64,000 nt of DNA, from assembly GCA_036785705.1 (NCBI GenBank), contig JAWUZG010000056.1:18978501-19042500 (forward strand), given 5' to 3'. The notes under the pieces are model-generated. The model was given only the letters and a program-made list of their open reading frames with translations, was not told the origin of the DNA and ran no database searches. The translations under genes and the position numbers were made by a program. How positions within the stretch are numbered: position 1 is the stretch's first letter; each line of letters starts with the position of its first letter. Below, piece after piece: positions 44,769-56,400 of the stretch. The stretch is from Acanthornis magna. Taxonomy: Eukaryota > Chordata > Aves > Passeriformes > Acanthizidae.

Positions 44769-46013
44769 GTGTGTCACAGTGCAAGCTCATTCAGAGTTAC
44801 GGCGCAGCTCAGGATACTGAACCCGGGGCTGAGCTGCAGGGAGGCATCAGCCCCAGAATGTGTGCCATGCCAGGGACCATCCCGGTGGTGTCTGGGCTCC
44901 CAGACCCCTCGCTGCTGCTCCGGGGGCTCTGGGAGCTCTGTGGAGGAACCCAGGGCTGTGGCTGGAGCCTGTGTTGGAGCAGAGCTCCTCTTGATGGCCC
45001 CGCGAGCTGTGGGATCCACCACCCCAGGGCGGTTTATTCCGCTATTTAATCGCTCTTGTTTTTAAAAACTGCATCTTGTTTCTAATCCAAGTGCGTCTGC
45101 TCCAGCGCCGGGAGGCTGGGTCTGTGCTGCCTCTCTTCACTTGATTGAAGAGCCCTTTAGTAGCTGATATTTTCTCTCTGTGAAGGCATTCACGGCTGAT
45201 GGCCGTGTCACCTCTCTCTCTGATGGATGAGAGGCTGAGCTCCGCACTCCCTGCCAGGCAGCTGCTTCCAGGCCATTCCCGACTCTGCCACATCCCCGGG
45301 ACTGCCACTGCCTCACTCCAATGCAGGTACCAGGGCTGGGCTGAGCCTTGCAGCACCCATCCAGGAGCGGTGAGCAGGGCAAAGCTGCCCAGAGCTGCCC
45401 CTGTGCCCTGGGCCATCCCCAGCGTGGGCAGTGGTGTGGGGCTCTGTCCCTCTGCCCCTCAGGTGAGACCCCACCTGCGGAGCTCCCAGCCCTGGGCCAG
45501 CCCCGGAGGGACGTGGAGCTCCTGGAGCTGATCCAGAGGGGCCACGGAGCCTCTCCAAGGGCTGGAAGTCTCTGTGCATCCCTCAGGCAGGGCTGGGACT
45601 GGGGGGCCCTTCTGGGGGGTGTTTCCAGTTACCAATTTTGACAGCATCTGCCTGTGACTGCGCTGCCATTTTCCACTAATGCCTGTTTGCAGGAATTCCT
45701 GACTGTCTGAGTCCTGTAGTTCGGTGCCTGAGGGAGCTGCCCAGGAGCCTGCCTTGAGCCTTGGAATCAATCCACTTTATTACCTGTATGACAGAGCTCA
45801 GTGTAAAACAAAATCTTGTGGCAATATTTTTTTCTGTGCTGGAGAACAGAGAGGAGCTCACAGAACCTTCAGCACAGCACACCAAAGATTTACTTTCCAA
45901 ACCACGAAGAAATAATAATAGATTGGGTAAATTGAATAGATGAGAAGTGAAAAGAGCCAAGGGCGGGAGCATCATTGTTGCTGGGGGTGTTTTCACAGCA
46001 GGAGGGACCTTTG
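44769..46013. other. Intron 1, nothing recognised
   Basis: 45,050-45,200 is repeat-free with TTTTTAAAAACTGC and CACTTGATTGAAG; 45,760-45,940 is AT-rich. No exon is seen. Confidence 0.5.
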
Positions 46014-46075
46014 TCCTCTATCCCAGGTGGCTCCAAGCCCCGTCCAGCCTGGCCTTGGACACTTCACTGGCGCAG
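46014..46075 (-). mobile_element. CR1 LINE fragment, very short
   Basis: 'atcccaggtggctccaagcc' followed by 'cgtccagcctggccttggac' and 'acttc'. The terminus is lost on both sides. Confidence 0.65.
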
Positions 46076-46551
46076 GGAAGGAGGTGGGATGGATCCCTGG
46101 GTGCTGGGATGCTCCTGCCATCGGGAAGCTGATTCCAGAGCCGGGAGCAGCACTGCTGGATCCAGCTGTGGCCCAGCAGTGCATCCCCATGTGCCTCTGC
46201 AGGATTTCTCAGCTCCTTGCTCATCCTATGGTTTTTTCGCTCAGGAAATCAGTGAAGGTGAAAATTTAAATGCAAACACGAAGAGAGGCTTTGGAGTGAA
46301 CAAATTGGAAACCCAAGTCAGTGGAAGGAGGGGAAGAGGCCATGACATAAAAGAGATTGTGTGGTCAGAAACAGCTCAGCCAAAAATGAGCTCGTTGTGG
46401 TTTCTTCCCCCAGGACAATTAATGGATGGTTAATTCCTGTATTTTTGAGGGATTTCTGAGTCACTCTGCCCGTGTTGCTCCCTCTGAATCTGGTTTTGAG
46501 GTTTTGATTTTAGCAAGGGACTGCCACGGCAGGTCTGGGCCGGGGCCATGC
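46076..46551. other. Intron 1, nothing recognised
   Basis: Unique sequence before a GGA-rich microsatellite. Confidence 0.5.
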
Positions 46552-46727
46552 CGAGGAGGAGGATGAGGAGGATGGAGGAGGATGGAGGATGAGGAGGATG
46601 GAGAAGGATGGAGGATGAGGATGGAGGAGGATGGAGGATGAGGAGGATGGAGGAGGATGGAGGATGAGGAGGATGGAGGATGAGGATGAGGAGGATGGAG
46701 AGGGATGGAGGATGAGGATGGAGGGAG
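46552..46727. repeat. GGA/GAT-rich purine microsatellite
   Basis: Interrupted GAGGAGGATGGAGGAT units form a strand with almost no C, giving long open frames rich in Glu/Asp or, in antisense, Ser/Pro/Ile. Confidence 0.95.
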
Positions 46728-47231
46728 CAGAGCGGTGCAGAGCCACCGCAAACCAAACCCTCTGCAGCCCTCGGGCACCCACCGGGAAGGAGGGGGCAGA
46801 GATTTTGGACCAAACTCTGCCCCACACGGCCTGGCCCCGGGGCCGCGTGAGGCTGTGTGTGACGGGCAGGAGCAGATTGCTGCTCCCTGGAGCAGGGAGG
46901 GCTCCTGTGACATGCAGCAATGTGACACTTGTGTGCGTGATGTCACACTCATGCTGGAGCACTCGTGGCTGTCCATCCCGATCTTCGTACGCCGAATCTG
47001 GGGCAGCCGCGGTGCCCTCAGCGCTGCATCTCCATATTGCCATGTGCATTCCGTGGCTTTATCCTGCCAGGGGAGGCTCCAGCTCCGCAAGGTCTGACTC
47101 CTGTTGGGCATTCACAGCAGGCACAGCCCCTGGCTTTGGGCAGGACGAGCTCTGATGGCTCAGGGAACAGCAGGACTGAGCCTGACAGTGACAGGGCCCT
47201 GGGGGGACCAGGGGCAGTGGCTTCAGACTGA
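46728..47231. other. Intron 1, nothing recognised
   Basis: Unique sequence with a few CpGs at 46,975-47,020. Confidence 0.5.
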
Positions 47232-47457
47232 GCAAGGGCAGGGTTAGTTTGATATCCTGCAGAAATCGTTTCCGGGGAGGGTGGGCAGTGCCCAGAGCAG
47301 CTGTGGCTGCCCCTGGACCCCTGGCAGTGTCCAAGGCCAGGCTGGACAGGGCTTGGAGCAGCCTGGAACAGTGGGAGGTGTCCCTGCCATGGCAGGGGTG
47401 GCACTGGGTGGGCTTTAAGGTCCTTTCCCACACAACCCAAGCCATCCTGTGATGCTA
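47232..47457 (+). mobile_element. CR1 LINE 3' fragment
   Basis: Contains 'gtgcccagagcagctgtggc', 'ggcttggagcagcctggaac' and 'gctttaaggtcctttcccac'. A short deletion removes the usual 'ccctggcacag'. Confidence 0.9.
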
Positions 47458-48010
47458 AGAGCAGAAGCCTTGGAGTCAAACCCCTCCAGCTGGGACTGCT
47501 CCTCCCCAAGCCTCTCCTGTCCCACGAGCTGCCTCCTGCCTCATTTTCCCTGCATTTGGAGTATTTTGGAATGGGTGCAGTAAATAATGTCATTAGTAGG
47601 TGCTGCAAGGGTTGAGTTAATCCTTGCAGGCACCACTGGAGTCTGGAGGGGCACCATTTCCTCTCAGACGTGTCTCTGTTTCACTCTTGCAGAAGCTGAA
47701 TAATTCTCTTTGACAGCTTTTTGCTTTTTATAGCAGTAATTAGTCAAAAAGCATCGGCGTGACGAGCGTTGGGAGCTCTGCCCTGGCGCTCCTGGTTGGT
47801 GCTCCAGGCACACAGCTCGGGAAGGGCACTGCTGCAGATTTGGGGGTGGTGATAAGGCCAGGGGTGAGCAGGGTGTTGGTCTCTGATGCTAAAATGGGCA
47901 AACCCTTGGCCTTTTTTCCTACCTAAATTTGCACTTGTGTTTTGAGGCACCTGGTGGGATCTGGGGCAGCTGCTGGAGCCAGGCTGTTCATCCAGCCTGG
48001 AGTGACTACT
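47458..48010. other. Intron 1, nothing recognised
   Basis: Unique sequence with an AT-rich patch at 47,690-47,760. No retrogene is detected before the A-rich tract. Confidence 0.5.
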
Positions 48011-48099
48011 ACACAAAACAACAAAAAAAAAAGAAACAAAAAAAAAAAAACAAAAAAAAAAAAAAAAAAAAAAAAAAAAACAAAAAAAAAAAAAAAAAA
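48011..48099. repeat. A-rich tract of about 85 bp
   Basis: Poly(A) interrupted by single C or G bases, including runs of 29 and 18 A. It could be a microsatellite or an A-rich retroposon tail, and is likely length-variable. Confidence 0.95.
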
Positions 48100-48717
48100 G
48101 GAAGACTAGAAACTGTGATTTCACAAGTTCAGTTGAGGTGGAAGGAGATAGAGGGATTTGGGGGACAAACCAGGTGTTAAATGTGGCTTTAATCCGAGTT
48201 AGTCTCCAAAATACCACCAGATCTGGTCACGGGGGTGACGTTGGTGTAACGTTGGCAGGACTGAGTGTTGCTTTAACAGAAAGTGTTAACGGTGTGGGAA
48301 GAATTTACTCAGGGAAAAGATGGAGATTTTGTGTCTCTTTGTCTAATTCAGGTTCCCCAAGAGCCACGGGCCTGGTTTATCACACACTGTTGGAAATGCA
48401 TGCCTGTCATTTTGTGGGGCTCTTTTTTGGCTTATTTTATTGAAAAGATAAAATTAGAAGTCAGAGTTATCTGGTGACTTCAAAATAGCTGAGTCTGGGT
48501 GGAATTGGAGTTGTCTGTGGCTCTTTGCAGAAAGCCAGGATGGAATTAATCAGCTTACTGCAGTCAGTTTAATGCTGTTTATACAGCGTGGAGCTCGGAA
48601 AGGAACAGCCACGATAACATTTCTGTTCAGCATCCCAGAGCAGGGAGGATGAGCAGAACAGGTCCCTGGCTGCTCCTGCAAACCTGCGGCTGTGACGTGA
48701 GCTGGAAGGGTCTGAAG
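48100..48717. other. Intron 1, nothing recognised
   Basis: Unique, moderately AT-rich sequence. Confidence 0.5.
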
Positions 48718-48810
48718 CTGTGTGGAGGTGGCACTTGGGGACAGCGCTGGGCAATGGCTGGACACGATGATCTCAGAGGGCCTTTCCAACAAAAAGGACT
48801 CTGTGAGTCC
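48718..48810 (+). mobile_element. CR1 LINE 3' terminal fragment
   Basis: 'gaggtggcacttggggacag', then 'ggctggacacgatgatctca' and 'gagggcctttccaac', ending in CTGTGAGTCC. Confidence 0.75.
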
Positions 48811-49097
48811 ACGGCTGTGTGAAGCCCAAGGCAGGGCTTGCAGTGGGCACGGACGGGGCCTTTGTGCCACCGTGAGGACACAGGAGGTGACAGAGACGCA
48901 CACCAGAGAAACCAGGGCAGTGCTCTCGGAGAATTCACGGCGCTGGGAAAGCCTGGGCTTGCTTTTCCTGCTCCCACTGTCCCAAAGCCATCGGAATGGC
49001 CCTGCCATGGCAATTAGCTCCTGCCCGAGATGCTAACGAGCCCCAGGTGACCCCAGGGCGGTGAGGTGGGGCCGGGGGGTTATGGGGAGCAGCTGGG
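48811..49097. other. Intron 1, nothing recognised
   Basis: Short unique stretch. Confidence 0.5.
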
Positions 49098-49197
49098 CAG
49101 GAGCAGCTCTGGGAGCTGTGACCTGTGGCTGTGGCTCTGGGGACAGGAGCAGCTCTGGGAGCTGTGACCTGCGGCTGTGGCTCTGGGGACAGGACAG
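49098..49197. repeat. 46-bp tandem duplication (2 copies)
   Basis: Copies start at 49,098 and 49,144 with CAGGAGCAGCTCTGGGAGCT. Confidence 0.95.
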
Positions 49198-50004
49198 GAC
49201 ACGGCTGTGGTGAGTCTGCGCTCCTGGGTGGGTGGCAGTCCTTTGTCCCCAGGACACTGTGGGGTATTTTGCCCCTCCAGCCCTCCGCCCTGCTTTGGGA
49301 CGAGGGCTCAGTGCTGGGATCTGCTCTGAGGTGTCCCTGGCTCAGGGTGGGGCTGGGGCTGCTGCTGAGGCAAAGGTTTTGCAGAAGAGCTGAGTTTCCA
49401 GGGGCCTAAGGGGGAGGAAAAAGAAGGAATGTTGATTTCTGCAGCTGTGGGTGTTTGTTTGGGGTCTTTGTTCTTATCCTTATCCCAGCACAGCTCAAGC
49501 CCTTTGCCTGAATGTCACGGATGAGTCTGGAGAAGCTCTTGGGGGTGCAGGTGCCAGGTGATGCATTTCTGAGAGATGACAGAAAATTAATACTTTCTCC
49601 TAACAAACCTGGAGGGACTTCTTCAGCTGTGCTTGCCTCTGCTGCTGTTGAAATCTTTGCAGACCAGAGGAATAATTTGTACTCCTCTCCCCAAGCTGGG
49701 GCCAGAAGCTGGAGTGAAGCTGTAGTAAATCCCTTTTAGTTGAGACAAACTGATACATTTCGGTTTTGTTGTTTAATTTTATCACAGATGTAAATATCCT
49801 ACAAGTCCAAAGCTGTTGGCAGCTCCTCAGGGAGTGTCAGAACTGGGATGTGGATTTAAAAACATTTACGTCCTGCTGCTGATGGGGATGTATAAGGGAA
49901 ATTCAATCTGTAAATGCAACTTAAAGCTTTTCCTGCCCTCCCCCTGAGCAGTGGGCTCAGCCTGTGGTGAGCAGGGACACCTCCCCTGGCAGTGTCCCTC
50001 CTCC
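49198..50004. other. Intron 1, nothing recognised
   Basis: Unique sequence, AT-richer at 49,570-49,930. Confidence 0.5.
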
Positions 50005-50095
50005 TGTCGCCCCCCGGTCCGTGCTCCGTCGCCCCCCGGTCCGTGCTCCGTCGCCCCCCGGTCCGTGCTCCGTCGCCCCCCGGTCTGTGCTCTGT
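50005..50095. repeat. 22-bp minisatellite, about 4 copies
   Basis: The unit is CGCCCCCCGGTCCGTGCTCCGT, unusually rich in CpG (about four per unit) for this intron. Confidence 0.95.
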
Positions 50096-50319
50096 CACAC
50101 CCTCCTGCTGCCAGTTCCTCGCTCTCAGAGGAGGAGCTGGGACATCTCACCTCCCTGAGATGTGCTGCAGAGCCACCTAGGCTTGAATTCCCACCTCTCC
50201 CGAGGCCAGGTGGGGTTTTTGGTTTAGGGGAAGATTTGCTGTATTTGAGGGAGAGAGAAGATGGATGTGCGTCCTTCCCATTCCCAGGTGTGTGCCCTTC
50301 GCTTGGCAGACAGAAAATC

Positions 50320-50463
50320 GCAGAACCCGGCCAGGTTTGGGTGGGAAGGACCCTTAAAGCTCATCCCCTCCCCCCTGCCATGGCAGGGACACCTCCCCCT
50401 GTCCCAGGCTGCTCCAAGCCCTGTCCAGCCTGGCCTGGGACATTCCAGGGGCAGCCACAGCTT
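50320..50463 (-). mobile_element. CR1 LINE 3' fragment
   Basis: Begins 'agaaaatcgcagaacccggc' and ends 'aggggcagccacagctt'. Confidence 0.85.
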
Positions 50464-50599
50464 GGACGCTGATTTTCAGCTTGCTTTAGGTCACAATTCC
50501 AGTTGCTCTGTACCGGTGACCTGGCGCCTTCTTGCTCCGTGCTCTCTGCCAACTGCACAGCGCTGCTTTGGCTTCTTGTCGCTTTTTGCTGCAAATCTT

Positions 50600-50870
50600 G
50601 GGAATTGGACCCGTTTTCCCAAGGATGCTGTTAAGCCACCCAGCGGTTGCAGCATCCTAATTGCGTTGCAGTCAGCTTTTAATCCTGTTAGTGCGTGTCA
50701 TGTTGCTCTTGTATCATTCTAATTTTTAATCAAAATGTCATGCGATACCAGGTTAAGTGTCTGCCAGAGTCTAAATCTATTAAATTGGCACCATTGCCTT
50801 TATTAATCAATTTTTAAACTCATCAAAAGCTCAAACAGATTTGACAGGGTTCATTTGTCACCAATTTTGG
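50600..50870. promoter_or_regulatory. Candidate conserved non-coding element
   Basis: Repeat-free AT-rich block with a dense series of homeodomain- and MEIS-type motifs: CCTAATTGCG, TTTTTAATCAAAATG, ATTAAATTGG, TTATTAATCAATTT and GATTTGACAGG. It is one of the two most enhancer-like stretches in the intron. Conservation is not tested. Confidence 0.4.
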
Positions 50871-51179
50871 TGCCTGCTCTCCACTATCAGCGGCTCCTCC
50901 CTCGGACTGGGGTCAGAGGGCTGGGTTTGCCCATGCAGACACTCATCCTTATTTCTTGGCAGAATTCTGTTTTCTGACAGACTTTTGGAGCCTTCCAGTG
51001 TAGAGGTATAAAATAAAATGAGTTTCTGCATAAACCTGAAGAGCTCAAGTTCCCTGTCCCAAAGAAATTCCAATTTAAATACTTAAACCTGGTTGTTGCC
51101 AAGAGTTTTGTCTTCCTGAATGCAAATATTTGAATCCTGCCATTGGATGCTGACTGGGAGCTGTGTCCTCGCTCCACAG
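50871..51179. other. Intron 1, nothing recognised
   Basis: Unique AT-richer sequence joining two candidate regulatory blocks. Confidence 0.45.
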
Positions 51180-51600
51180 GGCAGGAGAAAACTAATTAGA
51201 TATTAACTAATTATTTCTGGTTTGGCCATCTTGAAATCCACAACTGAGAGTGGGGAGGCAGACAATGTTTATTATTATTTATGTTGGAAGGAGATGCCGG
51301 TGGTTGGCTCTCCTGTCAGATGAAACAGATACGAGTCAGGCACGTGGCTTTTCCTCAAAAATCTGTGGGAACCTGGGGGCTTCCAGCCTACCCGAGCCTA
51401 ATTCATGATAATTATTTTTAATATTGCTATTATGTGGCAATACATTGTTGGAATTCCATAACAATGCAGCAGCGATATGAAGCATTTCCAGGCTGGCTCT
51501 GGGCTCCCTGAGGCAGCATTTATTAAAATCTCCTTTTGTCCATATTTCATGTTTATTGCTGCCATCTTTAATTAAGGGAGGTAAATATTGCCAGGGGGGC
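51180..51600. promoter_or_regulatory. Candidate conserved non-coding element
   Basis: AT-rich and repeat-free with AACTAATTAG, ACTAATTATTTC, ACAATGTTTATTA (SOX/FOX-like), a CArG-like CCATATTTCATG and TTTAATTAAGG. It probably belongs with 50,600-50,870 as one regulatory domain. Inference from motif texture only. Confidence 0.4.
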
Positions 51601-51833
51601 TGAGGGGCCTTTTTAACATGAATTATCGGAAATGCACTCGGTGGTACAAGGTGCTATGGGAGGGGGAAGGAGCTCTGGGTGTTTCTGCTGCCTCTCCCCC
51701 CCGGGATGGGGCAGCTGGGCAGGGAAAGAGCCCTGCAGAATCTCTGCACCCAGAGACTGCCGATCCTTCAAAATTAACAGTGAGGGAGGAGTTGAGCTTA
51801 GTTGGAATTGGAGTTTCTACAGATTTCCTGCAG

Positions 51834-52115
51834 GCTGGTTTGGATGGGAAGGGACCTCAGAGCTGCTCTTGTCCCAGGCAGGGACACCTCCCACTGTCCC
51901 AGGCTGCTCCAAGCCCTGTCCAGCCTGGCCTGGGACACTGCCAGGGATCCAGGGGCAGCCACAGCTGCTCTGGGCACCTGTGCCAGGGCCTGCCCACCCT
52001 CACAGGGAGGAATTCCTGCCCAATATCCCTTCCATCCCTGCCCTCTGACAGTGGGAATTTATTTCTCTCCTGTCCCTCCATCCCTTGTCCAAAATCCCTC
52101 TCCAGCTCTCGAGGG
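51834..52115 (-). mobile_element. CR1 LINE 3' fragment, relatively long
   Basis: It runs from 'ggtttggatgggaagggacc' through 'aggaattcctgcccaatatc' to 'aaaatccctctccagctctc', reaching further upstream in the element than most copies here. Confidence 0.9.
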
Positions 52116-52624
52116 TCTCCCCAGAGCCTTCTCTGAACTTAACTCAGGTGTTCCCCCCTGGTTTGGCTGCTCCACTGGGGGAAATTCATAATCAACTGCT
52201 GGCCAGCTGCTGGTCTGGGCTCTGCAGATCCCAGCCAGGAGAGGGTTTAATTCAGGAAAACATCCTCTGGGGAGGGCTCAGATGTCTCATTTGTGAAGAC
52301 ATCCAGGATGGAGCCATACTGGGAAGCTTCTGAGATGCTCTTGCTTGCCTCTGCCTAAAGGAGAGGCATTTCTGTGGTGTTTTGCCTTTGTTAGGGCTCC
52401 TGTTTCCCTCCTGTCCCTCACACGTGGATGTGGAGCTGCTTGGTCAGAGCTGAGTCACGGCTCTCTCATTCCCTCCTTGCTGTGCTCTGGAGCAGCTCAG
52501 CCCAGCCCGGAGCCCTGCCTGACCCAGCTCCTGTGCTGCCCGAGGATTGCTCCTCTCCGACAGCCCAGCCGTGCTGCAGGCGCTGTCCCACCTGTCCTTG
52601 TCCCTGGCGGAGCAGAGGGAGCGG
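52116..52624. other. Intron 1, nothing recognised
   Basis: Unique sequence before the 24-bp array. Confidence 0.5.
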
Positions 52625-52867
52625 GAGCTCACCTGGTCTGGGGCAGAGGAGCTCACCTGGTCTGGGGCAGAGGAGCTCACCTGGTCTGGGGCAGAGGAGC
52701 TCACCTGGACTGGGGCAGAGGAGCTCACCTGGACTGGGGCAGAGGAGCACACCTGGTGTGGGGCAGAGGAGCACACCTGGTGTGGGGCAGAGGAGCACAC
52801 CTGGTGTGGGGCAGAGGGGCTCACCTGGTGTGGGGCAGAGGGGCACACCTGGTTTGGGGCAGAGGAG
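52625..52867. repeat. 24-bp minisatellite, about 10 copies
   Basis: The unit is GAGCTCACCTGGTCTGGGGC plus AGAG. Variants sit in blocks (TCT, ACT, then GAGCACACCTGGTGT), as in stepwise duplication. The 24-bp period keeps several frames open. Confidence 0.95.
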
Positions 52868-53384
52868 CGGGGTTGAGGCTGGAGAGCCCCACGGAGCCAC
52901 CACGGTGCCCTTGGAGAGCAGCCAGAGGCTCCGAGCTTGCTGACAGCTGGGATAAGGAGCTGCCAGCAGCAGGGAGGCTGGGAAAGGACATTCTGCAGCA
53001 CGTGGGGCAGGAACCCTGTCCTGGGGGGGGCACAGGGAGAGGAGCCTTTGCCACAGCGATGGGCTCCATCTCCAGGGAGGAGAGGAATGCTTCTGGTGGA
53101 GCTTCCGTGGTGGCAGGGAGCCCAGCAGTGACATGGGGCTGTGCTGGCAGTGACAAGGGGCTGTGCTGACCCTGGAGGTGCCCGGGCTGTCCTGGCAGCA
53201 CTCCTGACTCGCTGAGCAAAGGGACAATTTTCCTCAGGGACTCATCTTCTGTCAGCCCTGAGATAATCCGATGTGATAGTGCAGGCGCAATGACTTCATT
53301 ACTGTAATTATTTTTATTGCCTCTGCAGGCCTCTGTTTTAAAATAAACTGAGGAGCCAGAGCATTCAATTCCATCTCAGTACCG
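52868..53384. other. Intron 1, nothing recognised
   Basis: Unique sequence, AT-richer at 53,260-53,350. Confidence 0.5.
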
Positions 53385-53452
53385 GGGGAAGGGTTGGGCT
53401 CAATGCTCTTGGAGGGCTTTTCCAACATAAATATTTCTGTGATTCTACAACC
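53385..53452 (+). mobile_element. CR1 LINE 3' terminal fragment, short
   Basis: 'gaagggttgggctcaatgct', 'cttggagggcttttccaaca' and a terminus 'tctgtgattctac'. Confidence 0.75.
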
Positions 53453-56400
53453 TTCGCCTCCTTTATTTCATCGTTCTCTCAGGCCTGAACGTTCAGTTAT
53501 CCCCAGTGCCAGGTTCTCCCGGCTTTGCTCGCCCTTGCCCTCTCCAGGTTACAGGGTGGGCCCAGGAGCTGCCACACAGGTCACACCAGGGTTTAAAGTT
53601 GGGCTTTAGGGATGGGAAATGTTCCCTCAGGAGCTGGGGCCCGCTGTGGCATTGGGAGCAGGGACAGTACTCACAGATGGGACACTTCTGTGGCGCGATC
53701 CTGGGTTCTCTTGGCAAGGTAAATCCTGCCGGCAAGGTCCTGCTCCCAGTCCCTCTCCAGCTGCCCAGACGCTGCTGGGCTTCCATCTCATTCCGAAGGT
53801 TTTCTGCGGGGAATATTGAGTTCACAGCCACGCGAACCGGCTCCTCAGAAGGTGTGCCCGTGGGTGGCAGGCAGGGTGCTCTGGGCAGCAGGACAGGGAA
53901 GGTCGGTGCTCGCAGGGCGCGGTGGCTGCCCGGAGTGCAGAATTCCTGTTGGGATGCTCAGTTAGCTCCTGCCCTGCGCTCCAGCAGTCTCTCTGCTAAG
54001 CTCTGCGTTCCCGCGGCTCATCCGGGCTGGGGAGAGCTTAGAGGCCATCTGGGCTCGGAACAAAGACTTTCCCATCAACACGGGTAATCCTGTGCGGACT
54101 CGTGTAATCAAGGTTGGCTCTGAGCACACACCGGGCGGGGGGCCGTGCTCCCAAAGTGCTCCTGCTGCGAGGGGGCAATCCCTGGAATGGGGGCCGGTGA
54201 GGGTCAGGGGGCAGAGCCCTTGTGCTGCTCTGGGGGCAGGGGGTGCTGGGGTCCCGTGGGATGGGGGGCTCAGGCGGCTGCCCCCCGTCCTGGGAGGGGC
54301 AGCAAGGTCAGGAACTGCTGCTGTCAGGGGGGATCTGTCCCGAAACTCAGGCTGTGAACAAGCTCAGCTGCTTCTGGGCCCCTGGGAGAGCCCTGGGCCA
54401 TGTTTCTGTGGATTATTTTTATCTCTAAATATGAAATTCTCTCTAAGCAGCATTTAAAGCAGTGTCACTGCCCTGGCTGGGGTGGCTGTCTGGGACGCGG
54501 ACACAGACGTGGAATTCAGACAGTTTCTTTTCATGTCTCTGATTTTTAACATTGCCAGGAGTTGATTTTTAATAGTGATAAAGGAATTTGGACTTGTTGG
54601 GGTCTGTTTAAATGAGCTGGCCAAGCTCAATGGGGCTGCTGGTGCTCTGTCCGTCTGCAATTCCCACATTCTTTCCGTCAGCAAAAATACCCCAGCCACT
54701 CCGGGTGGGGGGCTGCCTTTTGGGCCTCCCTGGAGCGCTCCCTGTCATTCACTGAGGTTTTTGGGGGTTGGAATGGTTTGGATTTCAGTTTAAAATGAAA
54801 GTCCAGGGAGAGTTAAAACCCTTCTGTTTGCCCGGGGCTGTGCCCACTGGCAGCACCTCCCTGGCTGCTGCAGGGGCAGGTTTTGGGGTGATCCACACCC
54901 GGCAGGGGCTGGGTTTGGATGTGCTGGAGTGCTGGCACTGTGGGGCTGTGCCCAGCAGGGTTGGTGGGGCCGAGAGGGCATCTTTAATTTGGATATAAAT
55001 TGATGAGCTGGTCAGGGCTGGTCTGTGGCTGCAGCCTCGTGCTCCATGGCAGGGAATGGGCACGGGAACTGTGCTGGTGCCCCCTCGCCCACCACCCACG
55101 CTGTGCGGGGAGGGGCTGCCGTGGGCTCCGTGGGGCTCCAGAGCACCCAGAGCTGGTGGCTCTGTCCTCTTGGGCCGTGGGCCTGCTTGGCCACTGCAGG
55201 CTCATCCAGCACAGTGTGGCACTGCCCTGGGCTCCTCCTTGGCTTCAGTGTGCGTGGCCGTGGGTGGCCTTGGCACACGGTCATGGGGGGATGGGGGGTC
55301 TCCCCACCTTGGGGACACTCCTGGCTCCTCTCTGGTGTGTCTGTGGAGCCGCAGCCACCCCTCCAGCGGCTCCTCTCCAGCCGTGGTGCTTTGTCAAACA
55401 TCTTTCTGTGGAGCGCAGCTGAAATCCTTTATTCTGTCGGGTTTGATATGGAAAGTAAACACGTTAACATCAAGGCAGCTTTCCAGCAGCAGCTGGGATT
55501 TGGCTCCTGCTCCGCCGCCCTCGGAAGCCGCGCGGGGTTCGGCGTTGGGGGTGCTGTTCCCGGGGAATGGCACTGCTCAGAGTGATGAAAGCTCTGCCTG
55601 CGGGGTTGGATCGCTTACTCACGGAGCCTAACGTGGGAAATGGCTTTGCTGGCAGAAATCCGGGCTGGTTTTGTGGGCTGCTCCTCCAATTCACCCACCA
55701 GCGAGGGTGCAGGAGGTGCAGAGAGGCTCTTGTTCCCTTCCCGAGCTTTTCCGTGCCTTTCCCGTGTGGCTGTGGGGTGGAAGGGGAAGCCTTGGGTGAC
55801 CCAGGATGGACTTGGCCCTGCTCGGCTGCCTGGGCTGGGGATGAGCCACAGCTGCCATCCCCCGGGCTGGGCTGGGGCTTACACAGCCTTTGGGGCTGGA
55901 AACAGCATCTTCCCACAGAGCACAAGTGTCCTGGTGCCTGGCAGCAGGGGACAGTCCCCAGCGCTGCAGTGTCCCCTGCCAGGGACTGTGATGCAGCCAA
56001 GGCGGGGATGTGCCAGCAGCGCTCAGGACAGAACACAGAAATAAGGTCACTCGTTTCTGTTTGAAAAAACCAACAAAGCAAGCAATCCTGCTTCTGGCTT
56101 TTTGTGGGTAGCTGGATCCTGCTGGACAGCTTGGGAGATGGATGGAATAACAGTTTTCTTTCTGCTGCTCCAAGAGTTTGCCACGGAGGATGGCACATCC
56201 TTGCTGCAGATGTTACTGCAGATCTGCCTAAACCCAGAGCTTTAGCTGCCAAAGCCCTCGTGTGCTCCTGACGGTGTGAGGGGATGGTCCCCAGCCGGGG
56301 CTGGGCTGGGCTCAGCCGTGGCCTTGTGCTGCCCAGGCACCTCTGGCTGAGGAGGGGAGCTGGGGACACCCCGGAGGTGGCACTGGGGGCAGTGTCACCC

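Noticed and set aside
47700..47720. CTCTTTGACAGC as possible FRMD5 exon 2
   Set aside because: Flanking codons do not continue the FERM F1 sequence in any frame.
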